Virus record (IMG/VR): IMGVR_UViG_3300033153_001499
Span: 1-45,892 of that record
Direction: 5' to 3' (one strand)
DNA: 45,892 nucleotides
From: a virus
Within the stretch, counting starts at the first letter, position 1, and every line of letters starts with the position of its first letter. A program made the position numbers and the translations under genes. Positions 35,801 through 42,160 of this stretch are shown here, in pieces. A model generated the notes under the pieces. The model was not told where the DNA came from. It saw only the letters and a program-made list of their open reading frames with translations, and ran no database searches.

Positions 35801-36128
35801 AGAAGGAGAAGTAAGTAAATTGTGGGCAGAAAAATTTGAAAAAGAACGAAACGCTTTAATTAAATTTAGTGAAAAAGAAAGCTTTATAAAAGCTATAACC
35901 CCCAATGGTTTAGCTAAGATTTTTGATGCAATTTCAGGGGATGCAGAATTGTTAGACCTTGTTATTAAGCGAGTTCAAGGATATGATGAAATAAAAGAAA
36001 AAGAGAAAAGAAGAGTAGATAAATTATTTGAACTAACTAAAGGTAAAAAATACATTGAAGACGAACCAAAGAAACAGACTGAGAAAGCGAACGTGTTGAA
36101 GTATGAAGACGAAAACTCGGCTTATTGA
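26892..36128 (+). CDS. Giant virion/polyvalent protein with HPD-less J-domain (3078 aa)
   Basis: A 3078-aa multidomain protein, probably ejected at infection (T7 gp16-like position). Residues ~1-60 are a small helical domain; ~60-180 a Gln/Glu/Pro linker; ~855-965 a Gly-rich, membrane-like stretch (GFLEGAALAGGSGAMNMAWK); H970-E-L-G-H974 is an HExxH motif. Residues ~1047-1099 form a J-domain lookalike (YKKLGIRPDATDQEVVDAYL, then KYEDKGG and ELHEAYTTV) without the HPD triad. Long charged coiled coils run to ~1940; a compact module follows (~1945-2100); ~2296-2850 resembles the large-polyvalent-protein domains of phages (GRTFVTQYKSSQIQAVNKQM). Its stop overlaps the convergent minus-strand gene by 7 bp. 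Confidence 0.7.
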   Translation: MNDKTLESLYKKLGLEANNVSFEDFKGALEEYPEYRDNIFTALVDAKEYTQEERGAFDDLLKKKEETSELVGNQAPTTTTLATDQSAQEAVSASSDLESSQEPQNPQDVIQDEQEVVQAQDDTELQIQQENTQENTPPPVMANATVDQPEITSATPIIENQTDMTPPAEMPDEFAPINADDLMTSKSETGLYPQTQVGFEAGNEEDGNLANKKMDYTFYQIPVSEMEPDQASRVVNYMQENGLTELEARIKNPDIFINQKQLDALEQEREETNEFLEEGVGNIINTIGDDIYNDGLEVTEGENIPSDWSTELYTAPNGSTYDNKLEFINSPEGRQLIMEEKTSIAGGDIMNFDINRHILEDAFVFSGADPEQFGYYKNEDGEWGGPRRMFDYRGLTQESSGPGLQNVFDWGSFINPETNKPYDLTKVKSYDDLSVLWDKMSLHMNDDQAQRIMQEAYNQSINSVNNKIYDYGQNYLDRADQGVSRSYKQLRNAQYDLNLIVNNLAYYEGLDDKMKFAYDSKYTEATGLSYGAYLAQQWDFQQANVETALLEYEQQRSSWYSDETELIDLKTGKLINYADADQETLDYHQNIDESALKLVRRKGNNQGFLDEHLRRSYYNLMAISSTMPDNFAEAWWEGNSYFDVAQGALLEGMVGLSAEANKLFFDDEEMYNNIKEIGNSFSKWGGTDKQTLINSSMYDKNEAPELRDMRMKKLWYLDGNSPWINTFNEALYDFQSANRAVVLNEDYIQKAKLNPENKFNMYTRDLFMSFDYPDTPGTPDDPMSFGKYGPKEAANHWSQVLQQNGVQISDEDMAFMEQTFAEKGIHMSAQMTNFLYKFALTRGMFKGVVGTTGATAAAPQGVYRWDAVTAGLAGLGQSKAYQQSVFLLSSMLQEGLIMEAYQEGFEGGEGMGFLEGAALAGGSGAMNMAWKAINKIPFMAKMPATMEKFLNSQSQVVGGMGGMYTSELVHELGHNKEWGEIVNNVFAGPDNSPGEKALLLYFMTAGIQYSKTGKEDITQFRDAIKKDIQNIYNRSYKRVPASIAANYKKLGIRPDATDQEVVDAYLKASEKYEDKGGYRDPNKMEEFMELHEAYTTVKNHRGQKSNIEQGLGEIAKQEQQDKSNQERYDHLDDLAIKTTDPRTVMLGIPTSTENLTTLPSEQRILEEMQPTFNAEEANFWANKSEVEIKDSYGYINNLVKQGEVTSLQGEHMKQQISNVREMMKGLEVIENPEAKAEAYDLSNELIQQERLLNLYQSSKVSPSQKIKQVEARIKEINSRLTEIGNNIEAPASPIEKAQNEFNRLLEEKRMIESPSFRSSNSKEYVEQMLRDINGKISAQEEKMINEFGGQFSGGGSNRVYVEEVGPSKSKTETEKGDRIKVGEQEVIEEVPENLERENPELLDAEQKSSRDQKIEEMQAEGEQARITQLKDYIKELKEKGGDEKRVQELEKELNDLESKQVEPLKTEKDADSEPEPMEVPSEEQAESVQETEEIQPDDATPGPSEVSAQPKADKTTPPKRYKDLRDSENTSGDPQLERVYGEIESEIAEKVEARDRRDRYVKDRSAMTTKQQEATDRRVNAETKEAALEYLMRSKWYENATDLQRDAAFKEVSYRFGAPKKRLNAQDRANQAVGNKGRQKFVDELQMLKDQFKIANKAGKDVRYIVDNIRKYVDRNFTSKKGGVKINWTTGDAKKLYKKLTDERAVLEKAYTNKNGDRIKKSIARLEEITKEIDQLIENKTRPTYVAWLKENTVVDNLTTESGSAQISVNKIKELRQYVDNLKKPFEEMTTTELEQTISDVQQIIKEGKDAKTLERSRKQKSQMENKGKIAKELYVEGEDFSQDVNTYEEAEAYLGSQKTDLKQPLKTLELDQEKTFKNEQGEEVSLEKGISDKRSKLRKLREEAENIEEEVIADEVVADEVVAEEPVSDEVIELEPIDPTEADFSSYDVKNAEENPALEPYINSEVESSRDMLGGPKAIQETAELGKKLDADNANVVFKRDLGIVGGRRIFEFEVEGTGEKFLMYKSKGEGTGPESKGKWVPLKYFAKDGWFVKGRVDNEGNLSMEPLTNENNPKFNKYGSETFKELAKKLEADAEAVKNENTTETKEEVATEEVAETKRTKEDVQKEIEATENEIEQLEEVLNELPTQAELDAARDRLINEARDSDAIDKIENAYEKASKRLRQEEASSSVTFDPRDGFVLVTTKDGKTYLVKSKSDLNKIDPEEFESGTGYVSKDVQISRQQQQAIQGEELKDKLKSEAEKAVKKIAKPFHGASIKTIKTLLERVGLGKPELKEATVDIYEDIVAARRNIQKLADELTTSLNEVKKENKITDKFLLKAKSKDGKSSTRNIIKHETPESSYEITNDTAVDLYMLKIAEGKYRLEQTGVDVAELDSYMDANPELKKYAEDMLDWYESTRPYFKDVFEDVTGRTFEDFNRNPDGEELRYMPIWAKGTSERPGSDLITSDNFTLGIKGGKDQNYSSSVMTDRFKQRNDRWVMSKDGRWERPEGPYQMTGANTKALDYIKEMTHTNEMWDVNQKIKGLINPQTEGKLIDMMGEENYRSLKSQLDEITGGENKYQTQVESVINKVNKAGVVYRLAFNTLNIAKQATTATHWLGAGIKDGVYPWDMVAQSGLSVTDLVGKNGKEKVNFIWDIITDPQIKNRWKKTAIDPAFEEFINKASTTKEWSVTQKRRMLGKLLTDIGMKPTQVGDMLGVLGGGIPYALAYRTKYIKDGYSKAQASEMALGKMTKLMNELQQSQEGYATTPLQRSLLGRTFVTQYKSSQIQAVNKQMQVIQEIRDSKNATTNEKAQMAYDFIYWSMFNAGFSAFATGYAADVLGLSDSDDKGEERTQHNFIEGMMSSQLQGMGMLGLVAEFGMNEFIGQDWKNNNPMIDFISDITGAVYEASTTGIGDMTEKVEKGDLLKSVIDLEIKNKIIEAAENDGWSTAIDMYDDYMFSTHGDKLEGEGEVSKLWAEKFEKERNALIKFSEKESFIKAITPNGLAKIFDAISGDAELLDLVIKRVQGYDEIKEKEKRRVDKLFELTKGKKYIEDEPKKQTEKANVLKYEDENSAY
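32631..32660 (+). repeat. Tandem 15-bp repeat in coding sequence
   Basis: Two exact adjacent copies of GCTGATGAGGTGGTT, encoding an ADEVV pair in an acidic linker of the giant protein. Likely a slippage-derived linker expansion between the coiled-coil and the following compact module. Confidence 0.8.
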
Positions 36129-36322
36129 TTTACTTTTTTAGGTTTGTCGTGAGATTTTAATACATCTTTAAGGGTTATAATTAAGGCGCCAACACTGTCG
36201 TGAAGCGCCTCAATATCTCTATCTACCAAGTCTTCGTAGATATCATCTGTTAAGCCGTTTATTTCCCTCATTAAAGAGTTTATATAAACAAGCCGCCTTA
36301 TGTCTTGTTGTGGGTCAGACAT
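36122..36322 (-). CDS. Small helical protein, 66 aa
   Basis: A 66-aa, mostly helical, charged protein (MSDPQQDIRRLVYINSLMRE, then DIEALHDSVGALIITLKDVL). It is the last gene of the leftward cluster, overlapping the preceding gene's stop by 8 bases, and its stop overlaps the convergent giant gene end. It has the look of a small regulatory or assembly subunit, but no family is recognised. A 6-bp inverted repeat (36184-36189/36205-36210) lies within it. Confidence 0.5.
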   Translation of the reverse strand: MSDPQQDIRRLVYINSLMREINGLTDDIYEDLVDRDIEALHDSVGALIITLKDVLKSHDKPKKVNQ

Positions 36323-36599
36323 CCGGGCAAGGATGATTTAGTATATTTTTTTCTTCCATAGTTATTTCATCCCACTTATATGTTGGGAGATTTCCGTAAT
36401 CATCTTCATTGGTGTAATAAGGCTCATTCTTAGTGTTAAAGAATAAGGGTATCCTTAAACTTAATTCTTCTTGAAGCATAAAAGACATATAAACTTCTCT
36501 GTAAGATACTTTATACATTTCCGCTATTTCTTCCAAGGTTTTACCTTTTACAATATGTAAATGAATACGATCTGCTTGATATTTTGTTAGTGAACCCAT
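36315..36599 (-). CDS. HTH-like small protein, 94 aa
   Basis: A 94-aa protein. The N-terminal half (LTKYQADRIHLHIVKGKTLE, then EIAEMYKVSYREVYMSFML) has the spacing of a helix-turn-helix of the sigma-70-region-4 or resolvase type: a helix, 'GKTLEEIAEMYKVSYREVY' and a recognition-type helix. The C-terminal half is polar and acidic. It overlaps both neighbouring genes by a few bases, so it belongs to the same transcript. It may be a DNA-binding regulator or a protein of DNA packaging; the binding function is inferred from the motif only. Confidence 0.5.
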   Translation of the reverse strand: MGSLTKYQADRIHLHIVKGKTLEEIAEMYKVSYREVYMSFMLQEELSLRIPLFFNTKNEPYYTNEDDYGNLPTYKWDEITMEEKNILNHPCPDV

Positions 36600-36907
36600 C
36601 TTAGTTGATTTTTCCGTAGTTTTACTTTCCTGTTTTCTAAAATTAAATCTAAATATCGATCACACGATATTGTCTCCATGAAATCTACTAAATATTCGTT
36701 TCCAGGTCGCAGTTCAAAATAAAATTCTATAAACACTGGTTCGTTAGTATCTTGCAAATGAAAGACATGTCCTAGAGACATAGGTTCAGTAAGTATGTTA
36801 TCCATTCGCTCTATCATTTGGATAATGTCTTCCCATTTTATATCTTCATAGGTTTGGAGTTGATCGATAAAATCTATTGATAATGTTATTTTAGGTATTT
36901 TTACCAT
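36587..36907 (-). CDS. Hypothetical protein, 106 aa
   Basis: A 106-aa acidic protein with a mixed helix-strand pattern (MVKIPKITLSIDFIDQLQTY; VFIEFYFELRPGNEYLVDFM) ending in a basic C-terminus (NRKVKLRKNQLRWVH). No cysteine motif, membrane helix or known domain is visible. It overlaps the VRR-NUC gene by 17 bases and the HTH-like gene by 13, so translation is likely coupled. It may be an accessory protein of the nuclease encoded just before it. Confidence 0.45.
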   Translation of the reverse strand: MVKIPKITLSIDFIDQLQTYEDIKWEDIIQMIERMDNILTEPMSLGHVFHLQDTNEPVFIEFYFELRPGNEYLVDFMETISCDRYLDLILENRKVKLRKNQLRWVH

Positions 36908-37139
36908 TGTATATTTCTGTTTTACATCCGTGTTTTTGGAGTTCTTTCAGCCTGTATTTTTGAAGCTTAGAAAGTCTTCCGGTTGGTTTTTTAATTTCTG
37001 AAAACAATACACCTGAATCTGGCGGTATCGCTATAAGGTCAGGTATACCGTGTTTGTTTGTGGTGATTAATTTAATGACATAATAGCCCTCAGCTTCTAG
37101 TTGCTTTATTCTCTTAGCTTGTATGTCTTGTTCTTTCAT
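36891..37139 (-). CDS. VRR-NUC domain nuclease
   Basis: An 82-aa protein with ATG chosen at 37139, one base after the PP-loop gene stop. VRR-NUC hallmarks of the PD-(D/E)XK superfamily are all here: P33-D34 (KHGIPDLIAIPP), E48-I-K50 (FSEIKKPTGRLSKLQ), then Q60-K-Y-R-L. VRR-NUC proteins in phages are small resolvase-like or structure-specific nucleases. An in-frame upstream ATG at 37187 would read through the PP-loop gene end and is less likely. It belongs to the leftward replication/recombination operon, so a role at branched DNA is a reasonable inference. Confidence 0.8.
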   Translation of the reverse strand: MKEQDIQAKRIKQLEAEGYYVIKLITTNKHGIPDLIAIPPDSGVLFSEIKKPTGRLSKLQKYRLKELQKHGCKTEIYNGKNT

Positions 37140-37140
37140 T

Positions 37141-38004
37141 TTATAATCCACAATAACCGCTATCACATTCTGTGAAGTCATCATCAAATAAAGACACTTG
37201 CTTTAAAGAGTCTTTAATCTGTTGATAAGACATGTCGGTTTTAAATAATCGTTTGCCTTTTCCGTATCCTACATCTTGTTCTTGTTTTACGAACCAATTG
37301 AATTTATTAGGATGTCTTTCGCTCATGTGTTTTAAAAGTACAGCATTTCTGTGAAAACACCCAACGCAATTGTTCATGTACGCAAATGTTACTGGTTTTC
37401 CTTTCCAGTATTTTTCTATATCATCTTTATATAATCCGTCCGTAATTAAAGGGAAGTTAGGTTTTTGATACTTCATTCTTTCCCACCTGTTAGGTCTAAT
37501 GGTCCCCTTAGACTTACCCACGATAAACTTGTCGTATATAAACCCATCATCTTCACATCTTTCTAGCATAGATTTAGCCCTATTCATTTCATTAGCTCTA
37601 AATCCTATTCTAACCTCTATAGGAGTTCGTATGTTTGCATACCAAAATACTTTAATAGGCTCTACTTTCATTAAGGAAGTGCAAAACCGTTGAACTTTGT
37701 TAGGTAGGTACTTATTTTTGCCTCGGGTAATAAGCTTATCAAAAGACAGTCCAGCCACCCAATTTATTTCCTGTCCTATATATTGTTCAAGTTCTAGTAT
37801 GGTTTGAATGATTACATCTTCTTCCAGGGTGCCAATAAATTCTTTTCCGATTTTATCTGATACCATTTGCCTAATCTTAGGATCAGGATATAAACAATCC
37901 TTATCATCCGTAGTTACTAGTGCGAATACGTTATAGTCAGCTGGATAATTGGCTGCTATATAAGCTGAGGTTTTACCTCCCGATATACTATTAAGCGTTA
38001 TCAT
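37141..38004 (-). CDS. PP-loop ATPase, PAPS reductase-like, with Cys-rich site
   Basis: A 287-aa protein. The PP-loop S8-GGKTS13 near the N-terminus is the SGGxxS motif of the adenine-nucleotide alpha-hydrolase superfamily (PAPS reductase, DndC, tRNA thiolases). C108 in RFCTSLMKVEP resembles the 'CT..LK..P' of PAPS-reductase-like proteins. C213-V-G-C216 (NNCVGCFHRN) plus C280 and C285 at the very end (ECDSGYCGL) could form a metal or Fe-S site. It overlaps the helix-hairpin-helix gene by 14 bases. Reduction of PAPS for sulfur supply, tRNA thiolation or DNA modification are all possible; which is not shown by the sequence. Confidence 0.7.
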   Translation of the reverse strand: MITLNSISGGKTSAYIAANYPADYNVFALVTTDDKDCLYPDPKIRQMVSDKIGKEFIGTLEEDVIIQTILELEQYIGQEINWVAGLSFDKLITRGKNKYLPNKVQRFCTSLMKVEPIKVFWYANIRTPIEVRIGFRANEMNRAKSMLERCEDDGFIYDKFIVGKSKGTIRPNRWERMKYQKPNFPLITDGLYKDDIEKYWKGKPVTFAYMNNCVGCFHRNAVLLKHMSERHPNKFNWFVKQEQDVGYGKGKRLFKTDMSYQQIKDSLKQVSLFDDDFTECDSGYCGL

Positions 38005-38371
38005 TTAATAATTTTTGTCTCAATTCTTTAAAATTAGTTGTTCTACTTAAATGTTTTTCGTGAGCTAAATCCCGATTAAGTTTTGCTAGTTGTAATTCTA
38101 ATGTGTTTACTCTTTCTTCTAATTCACCTTTCTGCTTATGTGATTCGTATAAATAGGGTATTACATCATGGAAGTATCTTAAATTAGTTAAATAGTTCCA
38201 GAGTTCAAAGGTTTTCTTTCCACATCCTTTAAATCTTCTCAGTTCTACATCTTTTAATTCGTGCATGTATACAACTCCCGACTTGTTTAAGATTTTTATT
38301 AACCGTGTTCCGGTTTTTCCCCTTAACGTGCCTAGTTTGATGTGTGTGTTTATCCATTCTTGTATTTCCAT
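37991..38371 (-). CDS. Helix-hairpin-helix/coiled-coil DNA-binding protein
   Basis: A 126-aa protein. The first ~65 residues (LGTLRGKTGTRLIKILNKSG, then FKGCGKKTFELWNYL) follow the pattern of the RNA polymerase alpha C-terminal-domain-like helix-hairpin-helix ('RT...L...GI.T..EL......IRGFGKKSLEE'). The 'GCGKKTF' part is the hairpin contacting DNA. The C-terminal part is a coiled coil (EELEERVNTLELQLAKLN-like). It is four bases downstream of the SF2 helicase gene, so it could guide the helicase or transcription complex to DNA. DNA binding is a good inference; specificity is unknown. Confidence 0.6.
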   Translation of the reverse strand: MEIQEWINTHIKLGTLRGKTGTRLIKILNKSGVVYMHELKDVELRRFKGCGKKTFELWNYLTNLRYFHDVIPYLYESHKQKGELEERVNTLELQLAKLNRDLAHEKHLSRTTNFKELRQKLLNDNA

Positions 38372-38375
38372 TTTA

Positions 38376-39611
38376 TTATATATTAAAATCGTTTCTAAAG
38401 TGTTTTAACGTATAGTCTTTTTTGCTATTTACAGCTTTATATATATTGTCCTCAATCCCATCTTCTGCAAAAATCCAATATATTTTATTGTGTGTTCTGT
38501 CTTTAGTTGTCATACGATCTCTACTTTGCCAATAGCTAGTGGCACTAAAGTCTATATTGTAATATACTAAATACTTAGCATTTCGTAAAGAAATACCTTC
38601 TCGTCCACTTACAATTTGAAGGGCAATATTTTTATCTCCTTCATTAAACTCTTCTATTTCGGTAGTTAAATCATCTCCAAACACTTCTTTCAAAGCCTCT
38701 AATTCTGCCTTGAATTTGTAAAATATTCCTATCTTTTTACCTTCAAATCTTTTTTTAATAAACAGTGCCTTGGATAAATCTAAAACCTGTTTTTTACCTG
38801 ACTCAAAAATAACAGTACCTGAAAACATTTGATGAAGCTTTCCCATCAACTTAACACCAGTGTCGGCTAAGATGATCTCATTTTCCCCCTCAATAACTTT
38901 ATCTCTTCGTAATGTACTACACAACTGATAAGTAGTAGAACTCATTGGAACGTGAAGTATCTCTTCATCTATATTAGATTTAAACCCCGCTTCTTTCTGA
39001 GTAAAGTTAATAGTGTAAGGCTTCATGTCTTTGATTATCTTAACCTCGACAGCTCTAGAGTAATCTGTTACCGTATGGGTTCCTAAATACTTTACCCTTT
39101 TGTTTACGTAATCATCAGCCCATCTATAAAAGTTCTTGTATTGCTTGAAGGGGTTATTGGGGTGTCCATAAACCTGGTGATACATTTGAGAAAAACTCTC
39201 TGGTGTAGGTGTTCCTGACATTAAAATTAATTTAGATTTCCATATAGCTAAATCATTCTTTAATTGTTTAGCCCGCTTAGATGGAGTAGCGAAAGCCCCT
39301 AGTGAGTGGGCTTCGTCTGCAATAATTACATCAGGATAAAATCCTAGTCCTATTTTATGGACACTTTCATAATTAATAACCTCTAATTCAAAGGAGGGTT
39401 TAAGTAATTTATAGTCTGACACAATACTACTAATAGCTTTTTTCTTAGTAATAAATAAGACTCGTTGAGCTTTAATCTTTTGGCAAATTCCTAGTGAGGT
39501 AAGGGTTTTGCCTGTTCTTACCTCCATCGCTAAATATAGCAATCCGTTTTTAAGTATAATATCTGTTCCTTGTTTTATAATTTCATTTTGGTAATCTCTA
39601 AACTTAATCAT
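38376..39611 (-). CDS. SF2 DNA helicase (DEAH-box, SNF2-like)
   Basis: A 411-aa superfamily 2 helicase. Motif I M29-EVRTGKT36, motif II D99-E-A-H102 (VIIADEAHSLG), motif III S132-GTPTP, and motif VI (SATSYWQSRDR) near the end of the second RecA-like lobe are all visible. A Q-like start (KFRDYQNEIIKQGTD) precedes motif I. Phage SF2 proteins of this size remodel replication or recombination intermediates. It overlaps the primase-helicase gene by 8 bases and precedes the HhH gene by 4. No nuclease domain is attached. Confidence 0.9.
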   Translation of the reverse strand: MIKFRDYQNEIIKQGTDIILKNGLLYLAMEVRTGKTLTSLGICQKIKAQRVLFITKKKAISSIVSDYKLLKPSFELEVINYESVHKIGLGFYPDVIIADEAHSLGAFATPSKRAKQLKNDLAIWKSKLILMSGTPTPESFSQMYHQVYGHPNNPFKQYKNFYRWADDYVNKRVKYLGTHTVTDYSRAVEVKIIKDMKPYTINFTQKEAGFKSNIDEEILHVPMSSTTYQLCSTLRRDKVIEGENEIILADTGVKLMGKLHQMFSGTVIFESGKKQVLDLSKALFIKKRFEGKKIGIFYKFKAELEALKEVFGDDLTTEIEEFNEGDKNIALQIVSGREGISLRNAKYLVYYNIDFSATSYWQSRDRMTTKDRTHNKIYWIFAEDGIEDNIYKAVNSKKDYTLKHFRNDFNI

Positions 39612-41982
39612 CTAAATTTAATTTTACTTGCTTTATTGGTTCTCTAAATATAAAATATATACCCTCTGTCCTTCTTCCTTCCCTAACCTTTTGACCAGTT
39701 AAGTAGTTTCCAGCTAATCTCATCCACTTGTTCCAAGCACTGTGAGACATCTTGTTGAAGTCAGGGTTCTGTAGTACAAACTCTAACCTTAATACATTAC
39801 TTATTATTTCTGTTTCATAAGGCACAAGGTGTTGGTTTTCGTATAAAAACTGTACAAACTCTCTGCATGTCTCAGCTTCAAACTTTCTATCTTTAAGGTT
39901 CTTGAATGGAGCTGTAATGAATCCAGTCTTTAAATAGTTTTTAAGGCAGTTAACCATATAGTTATCAAACTTACACCACTCATCATCTCCCCATTCTGAA
40001 AAGAATAGTCTTTTAAATTCATCATAAGGGGTGTATGTCTTAGAGTAATGAGCAAAAAATTCTAACTCCCACTTTCTTCTTTCGTATGAATTCCCCTTAC
40101 CTTTAATAGCGTAGTTTGTTGTGATCACTACTTTGGGGGAAGAATGAAATGGAATCTTAATAGCGTCTTTGTTTTTCTTTTCTAATGTTATTCCTTCTGT
40201 TATAACACTAAACAATCTTTCAAACTCAAAGTTCTTTTTAACATCATCAAACGTAAGTATTTGAGTGTCAGCAGATACTAATTGATATGCAAAGGATCTT
40301 TCAAAGTAAAAAGCCTTCCCATCTATAGTAACCATTTTCTTTAATTGGGCCACACCTTGAACGAAGAGACCTTTTCCAGTACCACCCTCGGGGTCGTCTG
40401 ATATCACCTCATCATTAATAATTATAGCTGGACAATACCCCATGTTCTTATAACCGTGAAGTAAAAATCCTATGGTGCTTTCTACAGCTTTTATACGTTG
40501 TGAATTGTCTTCGCTTATGTTGTGGATAAACTTCTTATAATCACAATCTGTATCATCACACACATAAAAGTTTCTATTTATTACCTGGTCTTTCCAAACA
40601 TATCCATCTAAGTCGTCATATTCAATCTCATCAATTCCGTTCTTGGTTATTCGAATGGCTACATTATCAAAATATATATAAGCTTCTTTTGCTGTGTCTT
40701 TCTTAAACGACACCTCACTATAATTTAAAAGCGATAAGAAATCTTCTTTAAAGTATCTAGTCTTGTCTGCGAAATGATTGTATATAGATAAGTCTTCAAG
40801 GTTAGCTAAGTAATTCAACACATAATCTTTCATCTTATCCTCAGTGGTGTTGTCTATACGGTTAGACTTTATATGTATGAAAACATAATTATTACTCCCC
40901 GGTGGTTGATATTTAAAGAATCCGTGATCTTGTAAAAACTCTTTAAACTTAAATGGTATAATTCTAACCACTCCCTTTTCTGACCTTACCCAAAAGTCTT
41001 TCTTCTCAATTGACTCTTCTTCTTTCTTAATTACTAAATCAACCTCTTCGCTCTCAAACCCAGAGTCTCTTAATTTAGAGCGAATTTCCTTTTTTGGTAC
41101 ACCACACTTTAGTTGGTACCTAACCTGGTCTACCGAGTTAGTGTCTTCAAAATACTTAGTATTAAAATTAGATGAGTTTTTATAAGCGCTATTAATGGTG
41201 GTATTCATTTCTTTCTGTGAAAACCCATTACCAATATACTCCCCCATCACATAGGTAGCAAAACTCTTATCAACACCGAAGTCGTTTAAGGCGGCAGCTA
41301 ATATGTATATGTTGTTATTTCTTTCCCCTTCAACCATGCCATACTTAGCCTCCCACCATTTTTTTAGTCGGGACACAATTACATCTTGTTCTTTTATTAT
41401 TAAAGTAGGAGGATCTATAGAATATTCATATTGCTCATAACTAACAGTCTCCATACTGGTATAGGTCTCACTGTCATTGTTGTAATATAAATTAGGGTCA
41501 TAACTTTCATAACACACCCTTGATATGTTTTTAGATGTGGGGTCAAACTCATCACAATGATAATAATCTTGTAAAGAGAGAAAATATTTTTTATGATTAT
41601 CAGGGTCTTCTGGAATAGCTACTAATACCTTTAATCCATTACCACTAGGAGAAGTAAATACAGCTCTAGTGTATTTATCTTTTTCTATTTCTAATCTTTT
41701 TTGTTTTAAGCTTTTTTTAGTTTTAAACCCATCAAAGTCTAAACAAATCAAACCGCTATGCTCGATAATTGCTTTATCCTCTCGCTTGTTAAATTTTCCT
41801 GAAAAACATATAGCTGGAAGCTGTTGCTTTAATAACGATCTTGACTCTTTATCTTTTTCTTTTCTAATATTTTCAACTAAATCTTGAGAATTACCTTCCT
41901 TTATTCTTAATAATATTACTTCCAAACTCCTATAAAAAGGAACAGAAGTATCACGAATACTCTTAAATATGGTTATAAGCAT
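39604..41982 (-). CDS. Primase-helicase (VirE-N/BT4734-like primase plus DUF5906/SF3-type helicase)
   Basis: A 792-aa replication protein. The N-terminal region (~50-160) is BT4734/VirE-N-like primase-polymerase: ICLDFDG (D82, D84) and S111-PSGNGLK. A PriCT-like helical segment follows (~215-275, EGERNNNIYILAAALNDFGV). The C-terminal helicase has a P-loop G533-GTGKG538, Walker B (QILTFDDV, D579/D580) and a sensor-type Asn (VVITTNYAIKG), as in the D5/NrS-1-type DUF5906 ATPase. It would prime and unwind at the origin, while a polymerase is not seen in this window. The gene follows the iteron-containing region. Confidence 0.85.
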   Translation of the reverse strand: MLITIFKSIRDTSVPFYRSLEVILLRIKEGNSQDLVENIRKEKDKESRSLLKQQLPAICFSGKFNKREDKAIIEHSGLICLDFDGFKTKKSLKQKRLEIEKDKYTRAVFTSPSGNGLKVLVAIPEDPDNHKKYFLSLQDYYHCDEFDPTSKNISRVCYESYDPNLYYNNDSETYTSMETVSYEQYEYSIDPPTLIIKEQDVIVSRLKKWWEAKYGMVEGERNNNIYILAAALNDFGVDKSFATYVMGEYIGNGFSQKEMNTTINSAYKNSSNFNTKYFEDTNSVDQVRYQLKCGVPKKEIRSKLRDSGFESEEVDLVIKKEEESIEKKDFWVRSEKGVVRIIPFKFKEFLQDHGFFKYQPPGSNNYVFIHIKSNRIDNTTEDKMKDYVLNYLANLEDLSIYNHFADKTRYFKEDFLSLLNYSEVSFKKDTAKEAYIYFDNVAIRITKNGIDEIEYDDLDGYVWKDQVINRNFYVCDDTDCDYKKFIHNISEDNSQRIKAVESTIGFLLHGYKNMGYCPAIIINDEVISDDPEGGTGKGLFVQGVAQLKKMVTIDGKAFYFERSFAYQLVSADTQILTFDDVKKNFEFERLFSVITEGITLEKKNKDAIKIPFHSSPKVVITTNYAIKGKGNSYERRKWELEFFAHYSKTYTPYDEFKRLFFSEWGDDEWCKFDNYMVNCLKNYLKTGFITAPFKNLKDRKFEAETCREFVQFLYENQHLVPYETEIISNVLRLEFVLQNPDFNKMSHSAWNKWMRLAGNYLTGQKVREGRRTEGIYFIFREPIKQVKLNLDD

Positions 41983-42160
41983 GTTACTTTTTAATGATTT
42001 ATGTTGGTTTTATGTTGGTTTTTTAGACCTAACTAACTAGTTCTTAGATACTTATGTTATAATGTTGGTTTTTACGCACACACACACAAGAAGTAAATAT
42101 AATATTAATAATAAATATTATTTGTATATGGCGAAAATTCTTAACATTTCAACATATAAA
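41983..42160. other. Candidate replication origin or control region with iterons
   Basis: An AT-rich intergenic stretch just upstream of the primase-helicase start. It holds three exact ATGTTGGTTTT copies (42001, 42012 and 42062; AAAACCAACAT on the minus strand), an AACTAGTT palindrome (42035-42042), a (CA)6 tract (42077-42088) and a highly A/T segment (about 42094-42125). This mix of repeats and easily melted DNA is typical of origins or of autoregulated replication promoters. No good -7 box on the minus strand could be found in it. Confidence 0.5.
42001..42073 (-). repeat. Three AAAACCAACAT iterons
   Basis: Direct repeats ATGTTGGTTTT at 42001-42011, 42012-42022 and 42062-42072 (plus-strand reading). 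The first two are exactly adjacent and the third is 50 bases away (about five helical turns). They may be binding sites for the primase-helicase or the DnaA-like protein. Confidence 0.65.

Noticed and set aside
36184-36210. AGGCGC/GCGCCT inverted repeat as a bidirectional terminator for the convergent genes.
   Set aside because: It has a 15-base loop, no T-tract on either side and lies inside a coding sequence.
37140-37187. Upstream ATG at 37187 for the VRR-NUC gene.
   Set aside because: It would lie inside the end of the PP-loop gene and add residues outside the VRR-NUC core; ATG 37139 follows the stop by one base.
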